Positions 25,501 to 33,028 of a DNA stretch of 42,261 nucleotides are shown piece by piece. Under the pieces are notes generated by a model, which had not been told where the DNA came from, did not search any database, and saw only the letters and a list, made by a program, of their open reading frames with translations. The first letter of the stretch is position 1. Each line of letters begins with the position of its first letter. A program made the position numbers and the translations under genes. The DNA is from an uncultured Saprospiraceae bacterium. Its GTDB lineage: Bacteria; Bacteroidota; Bacteroidia; Chitinophagales; Saprospiraceae. The stretch is taken from the NCBI GenBank assembly GCA_937951685.1, contig CALFBG010000174.1, positions 1 to 42,261 on the forward strand, read 5' to 3'.

Positions 25501-27016
25501 AACTTGGCAAGCGGTGGATGATTGTGGGAATGCGACGACTGTTAGTCAAACGATTACCGTAGAAGCTGGTGGTTTTGTAGAAGCTTATTGTGAGACAGAA
25601 GGGGAAGATTCAAACTACGAATGGATCGACAAGGTAACTTTTTCAAATATAGAATATCTTTCTGGCGATGATGGTGGATATGGAGATTATACCAATATGA
25701 TCGCAATGGTAACGGCGGGAGAAAATTATGAAATTACTTTAGCACCGGGCTTCGACGGAAGTACTTACCAAGAATACTGGAGTGTATGGATTGATTGGAA
25801 TGTTGATGGCGATTTTGCCGACGAAGGAGAATTAGTTTTCATGGAGAAAGGGAATGAGGTGATTACCGGAGGCATTGCAATTCCGAATACGGCGAGTGGA
25901 ACCACTCGGATGCGAATTAGTATGAAATACGGTAGCTATGCAGAAGCTTGTGATGATTTTTCTTACGGAGAAGTAGAAGATTATTTAATAGAAATTACAC
26001 CGGGTAATGCTAATCCTTGTGGTGCACTTCCAGAGAATTGGAGTAACACTGATATTGGAAATCCAAGTGTAGCGGGTTCCGCTTGCTACGATGCAGCAGC
26101 AGAAAGTTATACCGTTAATTCAACCGCTTACGATATCTTCGGAACTTCGGATGAATTTCATTTTGTGTATACTGATTTCTGTGGGGATGGAGACTTGATT
26201 GCTCGAGTAAGAGGGATTACGAATACTAGCGACAACGCGATCGCAGGAATTATGATGCGTAGAAATTTAGAAGCAGGTGCTAAAAATGCTTCCTTAGTGG
26301 TTACGCCCGGTAGTGGAATTTCTTTCCAAGCAAGATTGACGAAAAATGGCTATACGTATACGGGCGACTTAGAAGGTGGCGCACCAACTTGGGTGAAGTT
26401 ATCAAGAGATGGCAAACAATTTACGGGCTACATCTCTAACGACGGTGAAACTTGGACACCTGCCTACTACGCCAATATCAATATGAGTAATTGTATCTCT
26501 ATTGGTTTAGCGGTAGCGAGTAATAACGAAACAGCAGAAAACAGTTCTCTTTTTGATCAAGTTAGTATTGTGGCAGCAAGCGATCGTAATGGTGGTAGTA
26601 ATGATTTAGCCGCTCGGGCACAGTTTCCAACTTTAGCCTATGATTGTAGCCAAGAGATCGAACACCGAGGAGAGATTGCAGATTGTCCAACTTTTAACGG
26701 AGCCGCTTTTGACTTAAACCAAACGGTTAATCTAAATGCAGAAGCACAAGGACATACAAACCCAGATTTCCACGTCTTTCCTAACCCCGCGGATTATTAT
26801 ACGGAGTTGTATTTAGGACAAGAATGGGATGGCGCGTTTGCAGTAGAAATTTACAATCAGTTGGGACAACTCGTGTTGACGCAACAACATACGACAGCTA
26901 CAGATCGTCAACTTAGTCTTGATTTGGGGAATTTGAATTTAGGAAATGGATACTACAGCATTACGATCCGCCAAGGAGATAAAGTAACGACTAAAACGCT
27001 AGTAGTAGCGCACTAA
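22523..27016 (+). CDS. Large secreted modular protein: PPC-like x4, HYR/Ig-like, GEVED, DUF1349-like, T9SS tail
   Basis: 1497 residues. A signal peptide covers 1-29 (ending NLTAQ). Four tandem units of about 105-108 residues follow (30-460), each with 'DAYSF...GD.V.I.MR', 'LYDPSGN' and 'YTILAMD..GNDTG.Y', like bacterial pre-peptidase C-terminal (PPC) domains. A run of HYR/Ig-like units has 'DNC...Y...R.W.A.DDCGN' patterns. One of these is interrupted at about 714-884 by a carbohydrate-binding-like module (FANSDFEGF...LPGWSTT...SGNYHAELNG). A GEVED domain (about 1015-1160, ending YGEVEDYLIEI) and a DUF1349-like sandwich (about 1165-1350) follow. A T9SS type A sorting domain (FPNPADYY...KTLVVAH) closes the protein. 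No catalytic domain is recognisable. It is likely an adhesin or a matrix/polymer-binding surface protein. Confidence 0.9.
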   Translation: MESLMPHANSNVILSLILLLLGTSNLTAQTLTYNQEVIETISELGEIDSYSFWGTQGDKILIRMRDAETGVDACMELFDPSGALVASDCGDGGTVRIEDFELAATGNYLLKVWDHNDNDTGAYGLALQVLNNPAYTEVINCGDDLLKDLTQTVEIDAYSFTATAGDNVAIRMRSTSNYFESKLILYDPSGNIVDQAVGSSGGPTRLSTENLPVDGVYTILAMDNNGNDTGSYGLSFQITSLSSCAEPIACSADLSRSIDKYVEMDAYLMTAFEGEDVIIQMRKSNSSIEAQIEVYKPDGSLLHMIKAPNGSLCRLKLDDLPVSGDYMILLMDGAGNDKGDYSFSVQRLAQPDCAFSLNCQTIDGAFSLDQLGEMDAYTISVNAGEMATFVMKDLGTSVEPMLELYDPSGNLIASGHEYVTTTLEDIVFPVDGIYTLLAMDKSGNDTGPYSLSVLSEQVGIGDNLPPTLAYQDLTLALDEFGVASMEAADLDNGSTDACGSLSFDVNINTFTCSDIGTNEVSFVVTDNSGNTVSASVAITIVDNMAPVINAVPADVTVNCNSIPSAPSLTATDNCKGNWTANYDEVVNTGCPYTIVRVWSATDDYGNASSAIQTLTVEDVEAPNLSGVPGNMTVTTATIPAVANVTANDNCTGNLSIDFTEVAGEGCPYVLTRTWTVIDDCGNSKSATQLITVEDNEAPVFSNLPEDITIECTECVQSFANSDFEGFELSGGWGYVNESELPGWSTTATNGNIEIQKSGGVDGVASYSGNYHAELNGDQTGDFYQEFCTVPTTTLSISFAHHKRMSSNNTTPDKMEVFAGPDTDNLLSLGIFTVEEIGWEVHHVTYKVPSAQISTVFLFRAVQGAPNNDTYGNLIDDVSVVTLFGPSVPTVAEEGVSIEVEEEMITGSCSEHYQLMRSWLATDQCGNTSKVSQLLTIGDFTAPVFEELPADLTVTCNAVPEVAVLTATDNCASEVTISFEETASGTDCPYLLTRTWQAVDDCGNATTVSQTITVEAGGFVEAYCETEGEDSNYEWIDKVTFSNIEYLSGDDGGYGDYTNMIAMVTAGENYEITLAPGFDGSTYQEYWSVWIDWNVDGDFADEGELVFMEKGNEVITGGIAIPNTASGTTRMRISMKYGSYAEACDDFSYGEVEDYLIEITPGNANPCGALPENWSNTDIGNPSVAGSACYDAAAESYTVNSTAYDIFGTSDEFHFVYTDFCGDGDLIARVRGITNTSDNAIAGIMMRRNLEAGAKNASLVVTPGSGISFQARLTKNGYTYTGDLEGGAPTWVKLSRDGKQFTGYISNDGETWTPAYYANINMSNCISIGLAVASNNETAENSSLFDQVSIVAASDRNGGSNDLAARAQFPTLAYDCSQEIEHRGEIADCPTFNGAAFDLNQTVNLNAEAQGHTNPDFHVFPNPADYYTELYLGQEWDGAFAVEIYNQLGQLVLTQQHTTATDRQLSLDLGNLNLGNGYYSITIRQGDKVTTKTLVVAH

Positions 27017-27089
27017 ATCATTTTTCTCTACTAGTATCTAGTATAAAATAAGAACTCGACTTAATTTTTATGTTTTTATGATAATTACT

Positions 27090-27128
27090 AAAAATCGTGA
27101 GTGACCTTTGGATCACTTGCGATTTTTT
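27090..27128. terminator. Bidirectional intrinsic terminator
   Basis: AAAAATCGTGAGTGA and TCACTTGCGATTTTT pair over 15 bp (two G-U wobbles) around an 8-base loop, with T tracts on the 3' side of both strands. It serves both convergent genes, and its right arm overlaps the stop codon of the MFS gene (27127-27129). Confidence 0.85.
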
Positions 27129-28332
27129 ATTTTCTGATGGCAGGCAGAGATCTTTTCCCGTAAAGGGCGAGTAAACCTAATATCGGACCGAATGCTAGGA
27201 TCATGTAAATGTAAGGACTATCAAATTGTACTTTGAGATAATTCAGTAATTGGATACTGACAATGGTAATGGAAAAGCCGATGCAATTCACAATGGTGAG
27301 CGCGGTGCCTTTGGTTGCCGCTGGTGCATGCTGCGCAACTAAGGTAGAAAAAAGTGGAGAATCGGCAATGACGACTAACCCCCAGAAAAGCAGGAAAAAA
27401 ATCGTGAAGACTTCTATCTGCAACATAAAAATAAAAGGTGCGGCTACACAACAACTACCGGATAGAAATAGCGCTAAGGCAGCCGTTTTTTTGGTGCCGT
27501 TTCGCGCGGCTAAAAATGCACCAACCATACAAGCTAGTCCACCCAAACCGATGATGAAAAAGGCAAGAATGGAAGGATTTAGCCCGCCAGGATCTTGCGC
27601 TAAACTGGTATACTCCAATAGCAAAACGGGAACAAATGCCCAGAAAGCGTAGAGTTCCCACATATGTCCAAAATAGCCTAAAGCTGCCGACCGAAAGGCA
27701 GGGTTTTTAAACACCTTGAAGAGCGCGCTGAAATCCAAACCCAAACTTGGTTTCCGATAAGGACCATCCGGTACGAATACTAAAAGGAGTGTCCCACCCA
27801 AAACGGATAAAATCGAGATACTATAGAGTATCCTCCTCCAAGGTAAATCGCTTGCTAAGCCTTTTAATAAATGAGGGAAAGCTGTGCCAATGACTAATGC
27901 ACCAACTAAAAAACCCAAAGATTTACCTAAGCCCTTTTGGTAATAATCGGCAGCAATTTTCATCCCTACGGGATAGATACCCGCTAAACAAAATCCGGTC
28001 AAAAATCGAAAAAGAAGTAAACTCGTCAAATCATTTTGTGGAAGGGTTATGCCGAGATTAAAAAGAGCGCCAAAGCAAGCACAAACCCAAAAAACAACTG
28101 AAGGCGAAAAGCGATCGGCTAAGGTTAAAAATGCAAAAACTAGGGTGCCGGAGATAAAACCAAATTGTACAGCGGAGGTTAAATGTGCGAGCGCATCGGG
28201 AGACAATTGAAAATTAGCGATTAATTCGGAGAGCACCGCATTGCCCGCAAACCAAAGTGCCGTACAACAAAATTGGGCGAATACAATAATGGGTAAAATC
28301 CATTTTCCGGCGATCGTAATGGGGCGAATCAT
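27127..28332 (-). CDS. MFS transporter
   Basis: 401 residues from the ATG at 28332 (MIRPITIAGKWILPIIVFAQFCCTALWF). The frame is open further upstream, but this start overlaps the stop of the DoxX gene by four bases (ATGA), a classic coupled arrangement. Twelve hydrophobic helices are visible. The MFS signature between helices 2 and 3 appears as 'FLTLADRFSPSVVFWVCACFGALFNLG'. Helix 5 has 'FLTGFCLAGIYPVGMKIAADYYQKGLGKSLGFLVGALVIGTAFPHLL', as in the major facilitator superfamily. No substrate-specific motif is recognisable. The DoxX neighbour gives no firm clue. Confidence 0.88.
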   Translation of the reverse strand: MIRPITIAGKWILPIIVFAQFCCTALWFAGNAVLSELIANFQLSPDALAHLTSAVQFGFISGTLVFAFLTLADRFSPSVVFWVCACFGALFNLGITLPQNDLTSLLLFRFLTGFCLAGIYPVGMKIAADYYQKGLGKSLGFLVGALVIGTAFPHLLKGLASDLPWRRILYSISILSVLGGTLLLVFVPDGPYRKPSLGLDFSALFKVFKNPAFRSAALGYFGHMWELYAFWAFVPVLLLEYTSLAQDPGGLNPSILAFFIIGLGGLACMVGAFLAARNGTKKTAALALFLSGSCCVAAPFIFMLQIEVFTIFFLLFWGLVVIADSPLFSTLVAQHAPAATKGTALTIVNCIGFSITIVSIQLLNYLKVQFDSPYIYMILAFGPILGLLALYGKRSLPAIRK

Positions 28333-28742
28333 CTTTTGAAAAAATGATCTAAGGACCAAGTATCCCACGCTTTGGGTAAAAGGAGTAAACCGACCAAAAG
28401 TATTGTACGATATAAAACGTGCGATAAATCCCAAATGGGTTCCGCTAATCCATGTCCAAAACTAACAATTACCAAAACGGAGGCCAGCGCGTATAAGGCA
28501 TAGTCTCTTTTGAATCCAATGAGGAGCAGAAAACCACCAATTAATTCTACGAAAGAAGTATAATAAGCCGTTCCATAAATGAGAAACTCTGGAAGTAAAT
28601 CTTTGTACGTCCCGTAAAAAAAATCCATTTGATAAAGGTTTTCAACTCCCCAAGTAAAGACTTTACCGTAGCCTTGGAAGAAGAAAATTAAACCCAAAAT
28701 TAAGCGCATACTGAGTAGCGCCACCGTTCTATTTTTATGCAT
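28329..28742 (-). CDS. DoxX-family membrane protein
   Basis: A 137-residue membrane protein with four helices. It has the family pattern: an N-terminal helix 'LLSMRLILGLIFFFQGYGKVFTWG', a middle segment 'YYTSFVELIGGFLLLIGFKRDYALYALASVLVIVSFGHG', and a final helix 'YRTILLVGLLLLPKAWDTWSLDHFF'. DoxX-like proteins are linked to quinone or thiol redox roles in some bacteria, but the function here is unknown. Its stop codon overlaps the MFS start by four bases, so the two are translationally coupled. It is divergent from the sigma factor operon across about 590 bp. Confidence 0.85.
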   Translation of the reverse strand: MHKNRTVALLSMRLILGLIFFFQGYGKVFTWGVENLYQMDFFYGTYKDLLPEFLIYGTAYYTSFVELIGGFLLLIGFKRDYALYALASVLVIVSFGHGLAEPIWDLSHVLYRTILLVGLLLLPKAWDTWSLDHFFKR

Positions 28743-29335
28743 ACGATTATATTTTAAATGACTCCTTAGTCAAAGAACCGATTTTTATATTAGACTTCCT
28801 TGTTTGCCCCGCTGTTTTTAAGGTAGCTTGGCGGACATCTAAGCCTTAGGGCGAATTGAAAAGCTTACGCTAGCCTTGAAAATGTTGATTTCCGTTCGAG
28901 GTATCCTCTATCGTTAGTGCTCTTTTTAAACAACTTCTAATTTAAAAAAGTAAAAATATTTTCAAAAAAAATAAAAAACTGACTTTAAGAGCGCTGAAAA
29001 AAGAAAAGCTTTTGGTATTAAAGTTTGTAATTATTTGATAATGAGTTGATTGTTAATATATTTAAATAGATTTTTATTTGATCAAATTTGGTTGAAAAAC
29101 GACATTTTAACGGAAAATGGACTTCAAACTAGTCAATTATTACTATATTTATCATACCCTCAGGCAGCGAATTTTGATGATGAAGCATCCTATCTAAAGG
29201 GGATAAGAAATTCGCATAGCCAAAAATTCCTGATATAGACCGTTTAATACTAATAATTGAAGTTAAATTAATTCACCATTTAGGTAAGGGATTGATTTAT
29301 TCAAGATCGTGTTTTGGAGAACTAACACAAGTTAA
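28743..29335. other. Divergent intergenic region upstream of the ECF sigma operon
   Basis: 593 bp of AT-rich DNA between DoxX (minus) and the sigma factor (plus). A 62-codon frame beginning with TTG at 29050 exists but lacks family resemblance and a good start, so I do not call it. A 13-mer AAGCTTACGCTAG (28861-28873) recurs with one difference at 14005-14017. No strong hairpin is visible. Confidence 0.5.
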
Positions 29336-29872
29336 ATGACTGAAGTCGAGTTGATTAAAGGCTGTATCCAAGAAGACAAAAACTGTCAACGAGAGTTGTT
29401 TCAGCGTTATGCTGGAATAATGTATACAGTATGTCTGCGATATGCTCGGCACCGAATGGAAGCAGAAGATCTTTTACAAGACGCTTTTATTAAAGTTTTT
29501 AATAAAGTAAGTTTTTTCAAATCTGAAGGCTCTTTTGAAGGTTGGATTAGACGTATTGTGATTAATACGGCTTTGAAGAATTATCAAAAAAGTAGTTTTC
29601 AAAAAGAAAGAATTGGTTTAGAAGATTACGAAGGGTCTACGATTGAACCAAGCGTTTATGCTGCCCTCGGCGAAGAAGAATTAATGGATCAGATTGCCAA
29701 ATTACCCGATGGTTATCGAATCGTATTCAACTTATATGTGATTGAAGGGTATAGTCATAAGGAAATTGCTGAAGCCATTGGCATCGGAGAAAGCACTTCT
29801 CGGTCTCAATTGGTAAAAGCCAGAAAAATGTTGCAAGAACAAATTCTAGATATGCAAAAAGTGGCATCATGA
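29336..29872 (+). CDS. ECF-type RNA polymerase sigma factor
   Basis: A 178-residue sigma-70 family protein with only regions 2 and 4. Region 2 spans about 20-90 (ELFQRYAGIMYTVCLRYARHRMEAEDLLQDAFIKVF, with the core-binding DLLQDAF motif, then GSFEGWIRRIVINTALKNYQK). Region 4 spans about 120-168 (LPDGYRIVFNLYVIEGYSHKEIAEAIGIGESTSRSQLVKARKML). The size is usual for Bacteroidota ECF factors. Its stop overlaps the start of the following gene by four bases (ATGA at 29869-29872), so the next product is probably its regulator or a co-regulated sensor. Confidence 0.95.
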   Translation: MTEVELIKGCIQEDKNCQRELFQRYAGIMYTVCLRYARHRMEAEDLLQDAFIKVFNKVSFFKSEGSFEGWIRRIVINTALKNYQKSSFQKERIGLEDYEGSTIEPSVYAALGEEELMDQIAKLPDGYRIVFNLYVIEGYSHKEIAEAIGIGESTSRSQLVKARKMLQEQILDMQKVAS

Positions 29873-31371
29873 AGAATATTAAAGAAACAGATCGGATCAT
29901 TCGCGCTAAGCTGAAGAATCACGTAGTAGAAATGCCCGATCATTTGTGGGATAAGATTGAAGCAAAACGGAACGCCACGGTCGTGGTGACGAAGGAGTCG
30001 TCCCGTACAAAATGGTTGCTGCTTTTATTATTGCTCTTGGTAGGAAGTGCGGGCACTTGGACGATCCTCCAAAATAATCAAACGCCGGACGATCAAACGA
30101 CGACCGGAACGAGCGATCAAAATTTATCACTTGTACCCACTAAGGAAAATACAACCAACGAGCATACAACTAGCAAAAACACAACAAACCATACCAATGA
30201 AAATACAACCGCTCTGCCAGCGGAATCTACCACTACGGTAAACCAGGAGGCGACGCTCGAAGAAAACGCAGTTACTTTGTCAAAAACTTCGGTAGCACCT
30301 CAAGCCAATTTAGAAAAGACCACCAATAATTTTATCAAAAAACCAAAGAAAAGCTCCTCAGGAGCAACAGAAGTTATTGCGTTAGCCAAGCGTAATAATC
30401 GCCAAATTTCAAATGCCGAGCCTAGTCTTAATAGACTGCAATCTACAGAGATCGTTTCCTCAACAGCCAAAGAGGAACAACAGGCTCAGACCGTAATCAA
30501 AGAAACCGAGTTAGGGGTAAGAAATGCCATCAAAGACGGGTCATTTTTGAAGGAGATTAAAAATTTGCCAAACGAATTTATTTCGCTCAACGCAAATCCC
30601 CTTCCTCTCGGTTCTTTACCTGATCCCAAATGTGCGAAATTCGGAAATAGTAGTTTTGGTTTTAATGCTTACTTGGATTGGTACATTTCACCTGATTATG
30701 CGTTCCGTACTTTGGAAGCAAAAAGCGCGGAATATTTAGAAGAAGCCGCTCGACGAGATGAGACAGAAAGTTATTTATATGCTTATAGCACGGGACTTCG
30801 ATTCTCAGCGGTAGCTGAAAATGGCTTAGCTTTTCGCTCGGGTATTGCTTATAGCCAAATCAATGAAAAATTTGATTATGAAAGTGGTAACGAAACGAGA
30901 ATTTCTATCAAAAATGAATTAGATCCAGATGGCAATGTCATTTCTTCGGATACGACGATACAAGTAGGAACACACCTCAAAACGAGTTATAATCGTTACC
31001 GAATGATTGATATTCCTCTGATCTTAGGCTACGAAGTAGAAACTAAGAATTTTACCTATAGTTTGAATGCGGGCGTATACCTTAATTTACTGTTCACCCA
31101 GAAAGGAGACTTCATTAAAGATGGTAATCCTACTAATTTTACCTCTAATCGTACGGATGCTGCGCCAAATGCATACCGAGCATTTAAGGATAAATTAGGG
31201 TTTAGCCTCTTCGGAAGTTTTGGCTTTAACTATAAATTGAATGACCATATGCAGATTCTGCTCGAACCGCATATTCGATATCACCTTAACCCTGTCAATC
31301 GTAAGGAATATTTGATAGACCAAAGCTATATCACAGCGGGTTTCATCACGGGAGTACGCTTCAAGTTTTAA
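29869..31371 (+). CDS. Inner-membrane-anchored protein with C-terminal outer membrane beta-barrel domain (sigma-linked)
   Basis: 500 residues without a cleavable N-terminal signal. Residues 1-47 are cytoplasmic and contain EMPDHLWDKIEAKR, a short motif common at the N-terminus of Bacteroidota sigma-linked proteins. A transmembrane helix lies at 49-66 (WLLLLLLLLVGSAGTWTIL). A Thr/Asn/Lys-rich, probably disordered linker spans about 68-240 (TTNEHTTSKNTTNHTNENTT). A beta-rich domain of about 245 residues follows, with alternating strands and a terminal Phe (YHLNPVNRKEYLIDQSYITAGFITGVRFKF), typical of 'outer membrane beta-barrel protein' domains. It overlaps the sigma factor gene. The topology would span the whole envelope and could let an outer-membrane event act on the sigma factor (inference). 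Confidence 0.85.
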   Translation: MKNIKETDRIIRAKLKNHVVEMPDHLWDKIEAKRNATVVVTKESSRTKWLLLLLLLLVGSAGTWTILQNNQTPDDQTTTGTSDQNLSLVPTKENTTNEHTTSKNTTNHTNENTTALPAESTTTVNQEATLEENAVTLSKTSVAPQANLEKTTNNFIKKPKKSSSGATEVIALAKRNNRQISNAEPSLNRLQSTEIVSSTAKEEQQAQTVIKETELGVRNAIKDGSFLKEIKNLPNEFISLNANPLPLGSLPDPKCAKFGNSSFGFNAYLDWYISPDYAFRTLEAKSAEYLEEAARRDETESYLYAYSTGLRFSAVAENGLAFRSGIAYSQINEKFDYESGNETRISIKNELDPDGNVISSDTTIQVGTHLKTSYNRYRMIDIPLILGYEVETKNFTYSLNAGVYLNLLFTQKGDFIKDGNPTNFTSNRTDAAPNAYRAFKDKLGFSLFGSFGFNYKLNDHMQILLEPHIRYHLNPVNRKEYLIDQSYITAGFITGVRFKF

Positions 31372-31505
31372 GTAAACTTCCAAAAAAATAAAAAAATATA
31401 TCAATCAGGCAGCGAATTAGAAAGTTAGGGTATCTAGCTTTCAAGGAGGATCGGAATCTGAACTTTAATCACTATCAGCAGAAAGGAATTCTTTAATTAG
31501 GAATT

Positions 31506-32471
31506 ATGAGACATACTAAATTATTCATATTGCTAGCATTCATGAGTCTCGTCTTTACGACTTGTAAGGAGGACATTGATACCTTTATTGTAGAGGAAGA
31601 AACCTTACTAACTAGAGGTAATATTGTTAATTTTTTTACAGAAATGCATACGGGAACTGCTATCCATTTATTTAATGGAAATGAATCAACAACGATCGTT
31701 ACGCCAAGAAGAACCAATATTCAAATTCCGCCCAATGCTTTTGTTGATGATAGCGGTACAGTCGTAACGGGACCAATACAATTTGAACTCATCGAGATTT
31801 ATGAGAAAGGAGACATGATTAAATTTAATCGCCCAACGAGTTCTAACGGACGACCCTTAACTTCTAGTGGCGCATTTTATTTGCAAGCGAATCAAGGAAA
31901 CAAAGTTTTATCGCTTTCTCCAAACCATGAAATTCAAATTCGCATAGAAAGCGAAACGATCAATCCTAAAATGGAACTCTTTTACGGCGATGATACGGAC
32001 CCTTCGGGATTCAATTGGGTTGAAGCAGATGGAAACTCCCAATTATGGGAAAACGTTAATTCCGACTCTTGGGATAATCCAGACGGAACCGTTGGAACGG
32101 GATATAGCTTTTCGATTACACAACTTAATTGGATAAACTGTGATGCTTTTGTAGATATCAATCCGGATGCATTGACCGCTTTATGCGTAGAATTGCCAGA
32201 ACTGTATACGAATAAAAACGCCGTCGTCTTTGTCACTTTTGAGGATTGGAATGGTGTGATGCCACTGCGTGGAAGTCCTGATTCAAAACAATTTTGTGAA
32301 ATCGGTCTCCCTGTCGGTGCAACCGTAAAATTGTTGGTGATTTCCGAGCAAGGAACGGACAATTATCATTTTGCTAATCATAGCTTAACCATTACGGAAA
32401 ATCAAACTGAAATTATGGAACCAATTCCTACCACCCTTGAGAGCATTGTGGAAGTATTGGATGAATTATAA
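31506..32471 (+). CDS. Lipoprotein of unknown function, sigma-operon member
   Basis: 321 residues with a lipoprotein signal peptide ending at Cys20 (LVFTTC), followed by KEDIDTF. The body is beta-rich. An early segment 'NIQIPPNAFVDDSGTVVTGPIQFELIEIYEKGDMI' resembles the ZU5/Ig-like module seen in many Bacteroidota surface lipoproteins. The rest gives no enzymatic motif. It lies 134 bp downstream of the sigma-linked barrel protein in the same direction with no intervening terminator, so a shared transcript is plausible. It may be an outer-membrane partner of the barrel protein or a regulated target. Confidence 0.75.
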   Translation: MRHTKLFILLAFMSLVFTTCKEDIDTFIVEEETLLTRGNIVNFFTEMHTGTAIHLFNGNESTTIVTPRRTNIQIPPNAFVDDSGTVVTGPIQFELIEIYEKGDMIKFNRPTSSNGRPLTSSGAFYLQANQGNKVLSLSPNHEIQIRIESETINPKMELFYGDDTDPSGFNWVEADGNSQLWENVNSDSWDNPDGTVGTGYSFSITQLNWINCDAFVDINPDALTALCVELPELYTNKNAVVFVTFEDWNGVMPLRGSPDSKQFCEIGLPVGATVKLLVISEQGTDNYHFANHSLTITENQTEIMEPIPTTLESIVEVLDEL

Positions 32472-32530
32472 TCGCGTATCTGCCGTACGCAAGGGTGCAT
32501 AGCCAGCACGTATATATTTATTTTAACTAC

Positions 32531-32694
32531 AAGTACTAAGGCAAAATTAATTTGCCATTAAATGGTGTTAGATTTTGATTAGTATCAAGGCACGAAAACC
32601 GCCCTAAGCCTTTGCTTAGGAAGGCTTTGAGTAACGAAGAGACTGGTCGAAAGATGATGCAAGTTAATCAGTAAAATAATTTGTATTGGTACTT
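32531..32694 (-). repeat. Dispersed inverted-repeat element, full copy 2 (164 bp)
   Basis: The termini AAGTACTAAGGCAAA and TTTGTATTGGTACTT are inverted repeats of each other. The reverse complement aligns end to end with 107-269 with nearly equal length (164 against 163 bp). Shared core segments include CTCTTCGTT, AGCAAAGGCT and TCAAAATCTA, and 'ATTTAATGG' lies near the end. One end also forms a GGCAAA...TTTGCC hairpin. It has no coding capacity and no obvious target duplication. Confidence 0.8.
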
Positions 32695-32711
32695 AATGCC
32701 AAATTAGCTAA

Positions 32712-32888
32712 AACTATTCTAAGGATTAGAATGAGTGAAAAATAAGCCCCCCACGGTTTGTTTTTGCTCATTCTTGCCTAAAATAGTTACCTGAAAAAAC
32801 GGAAACAAAAAATTTAGAAAGAAACTATAATACCCTCCTGACTGCTAAGAAAAAGCCTTTAGACGTTGTAACGTCATGGGGCTTTTTT
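32712..32888 (+). ncRNA. Candidate structured small RNA (hairpin plus terminator)
   Basis: A long imperfect hairpin at 32712-32788 pairs AACTATT with AATAGTT, AGAATGAG with CTCATTCT, and an 11-bp A-rich segment AAAAATAAGCC with GGTTTGTTTTT (using G-U pairs) around a CCCCAC loop. It is followed 60 bases later by an intrinsic terminator ending at 32888. The hairpin without its own U tract plus a separate terminator resembles a small RNA gene, or the 3' untranslated end of the lipoprotein transcript. No known family was recognised. Confidence 0.35.
32850..32888 (+). terminator. Intrinsic terminator
   Basis: AAAAAGCC pairs with GGCTTTTTT at the base, and GACGTT with AACGTC at the top, separated by a small internal loop. 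The 3' side has a T6 run. It lies 380 bp after the lipoprotein stop and immediately after a candidate structured RNA, so the transcript it ends is uncertain. Confidence 0.75.
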
Positions 32889-33028
32889 CGTGTCTATACA
32901 AAGGCTTTTCTATACGATGCTGGAAAGTTGAAAATAGCAGATATTGATTACGTAATAAAATTTGCAAATGCCAAGGATTGTCGCTTAATTTGTAATTCAA
33001 AATCATAGAAAGAATAGACAAAACGCTA

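Larger units (their letters stand above)
32472..33028. other. Intergenic region with repeat element and structured segment
   Basis: 557 bp between the lipoprotein and arginine decarboxylase genes. It holds full repeat copy 2 (32531-32694), a long hairpin (32712-32788) and an intrinsic terminator (32850-32888), all listed separately. The 140 bp after the terminator contain the likely arginine decarboxylase promoter, but no consensus was firmly placed. Confidence 0.6.

Noticed and set aside
14005..28873. Near-identical 13-mers AAGCTTGCGCTAG (14005) and AAGCTTACGCTAG (28861)
   Set aside because: Short, with dissimilar flanks, so not enough to claim a regulatory motif or repeat family.
29050..29238. 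62-codon frame (TTG start) upstream of the ECF sigma factor
   Set aside because: Poor start codon, no family resemblance and AT-rich non-coding composition, so it is probably chance.
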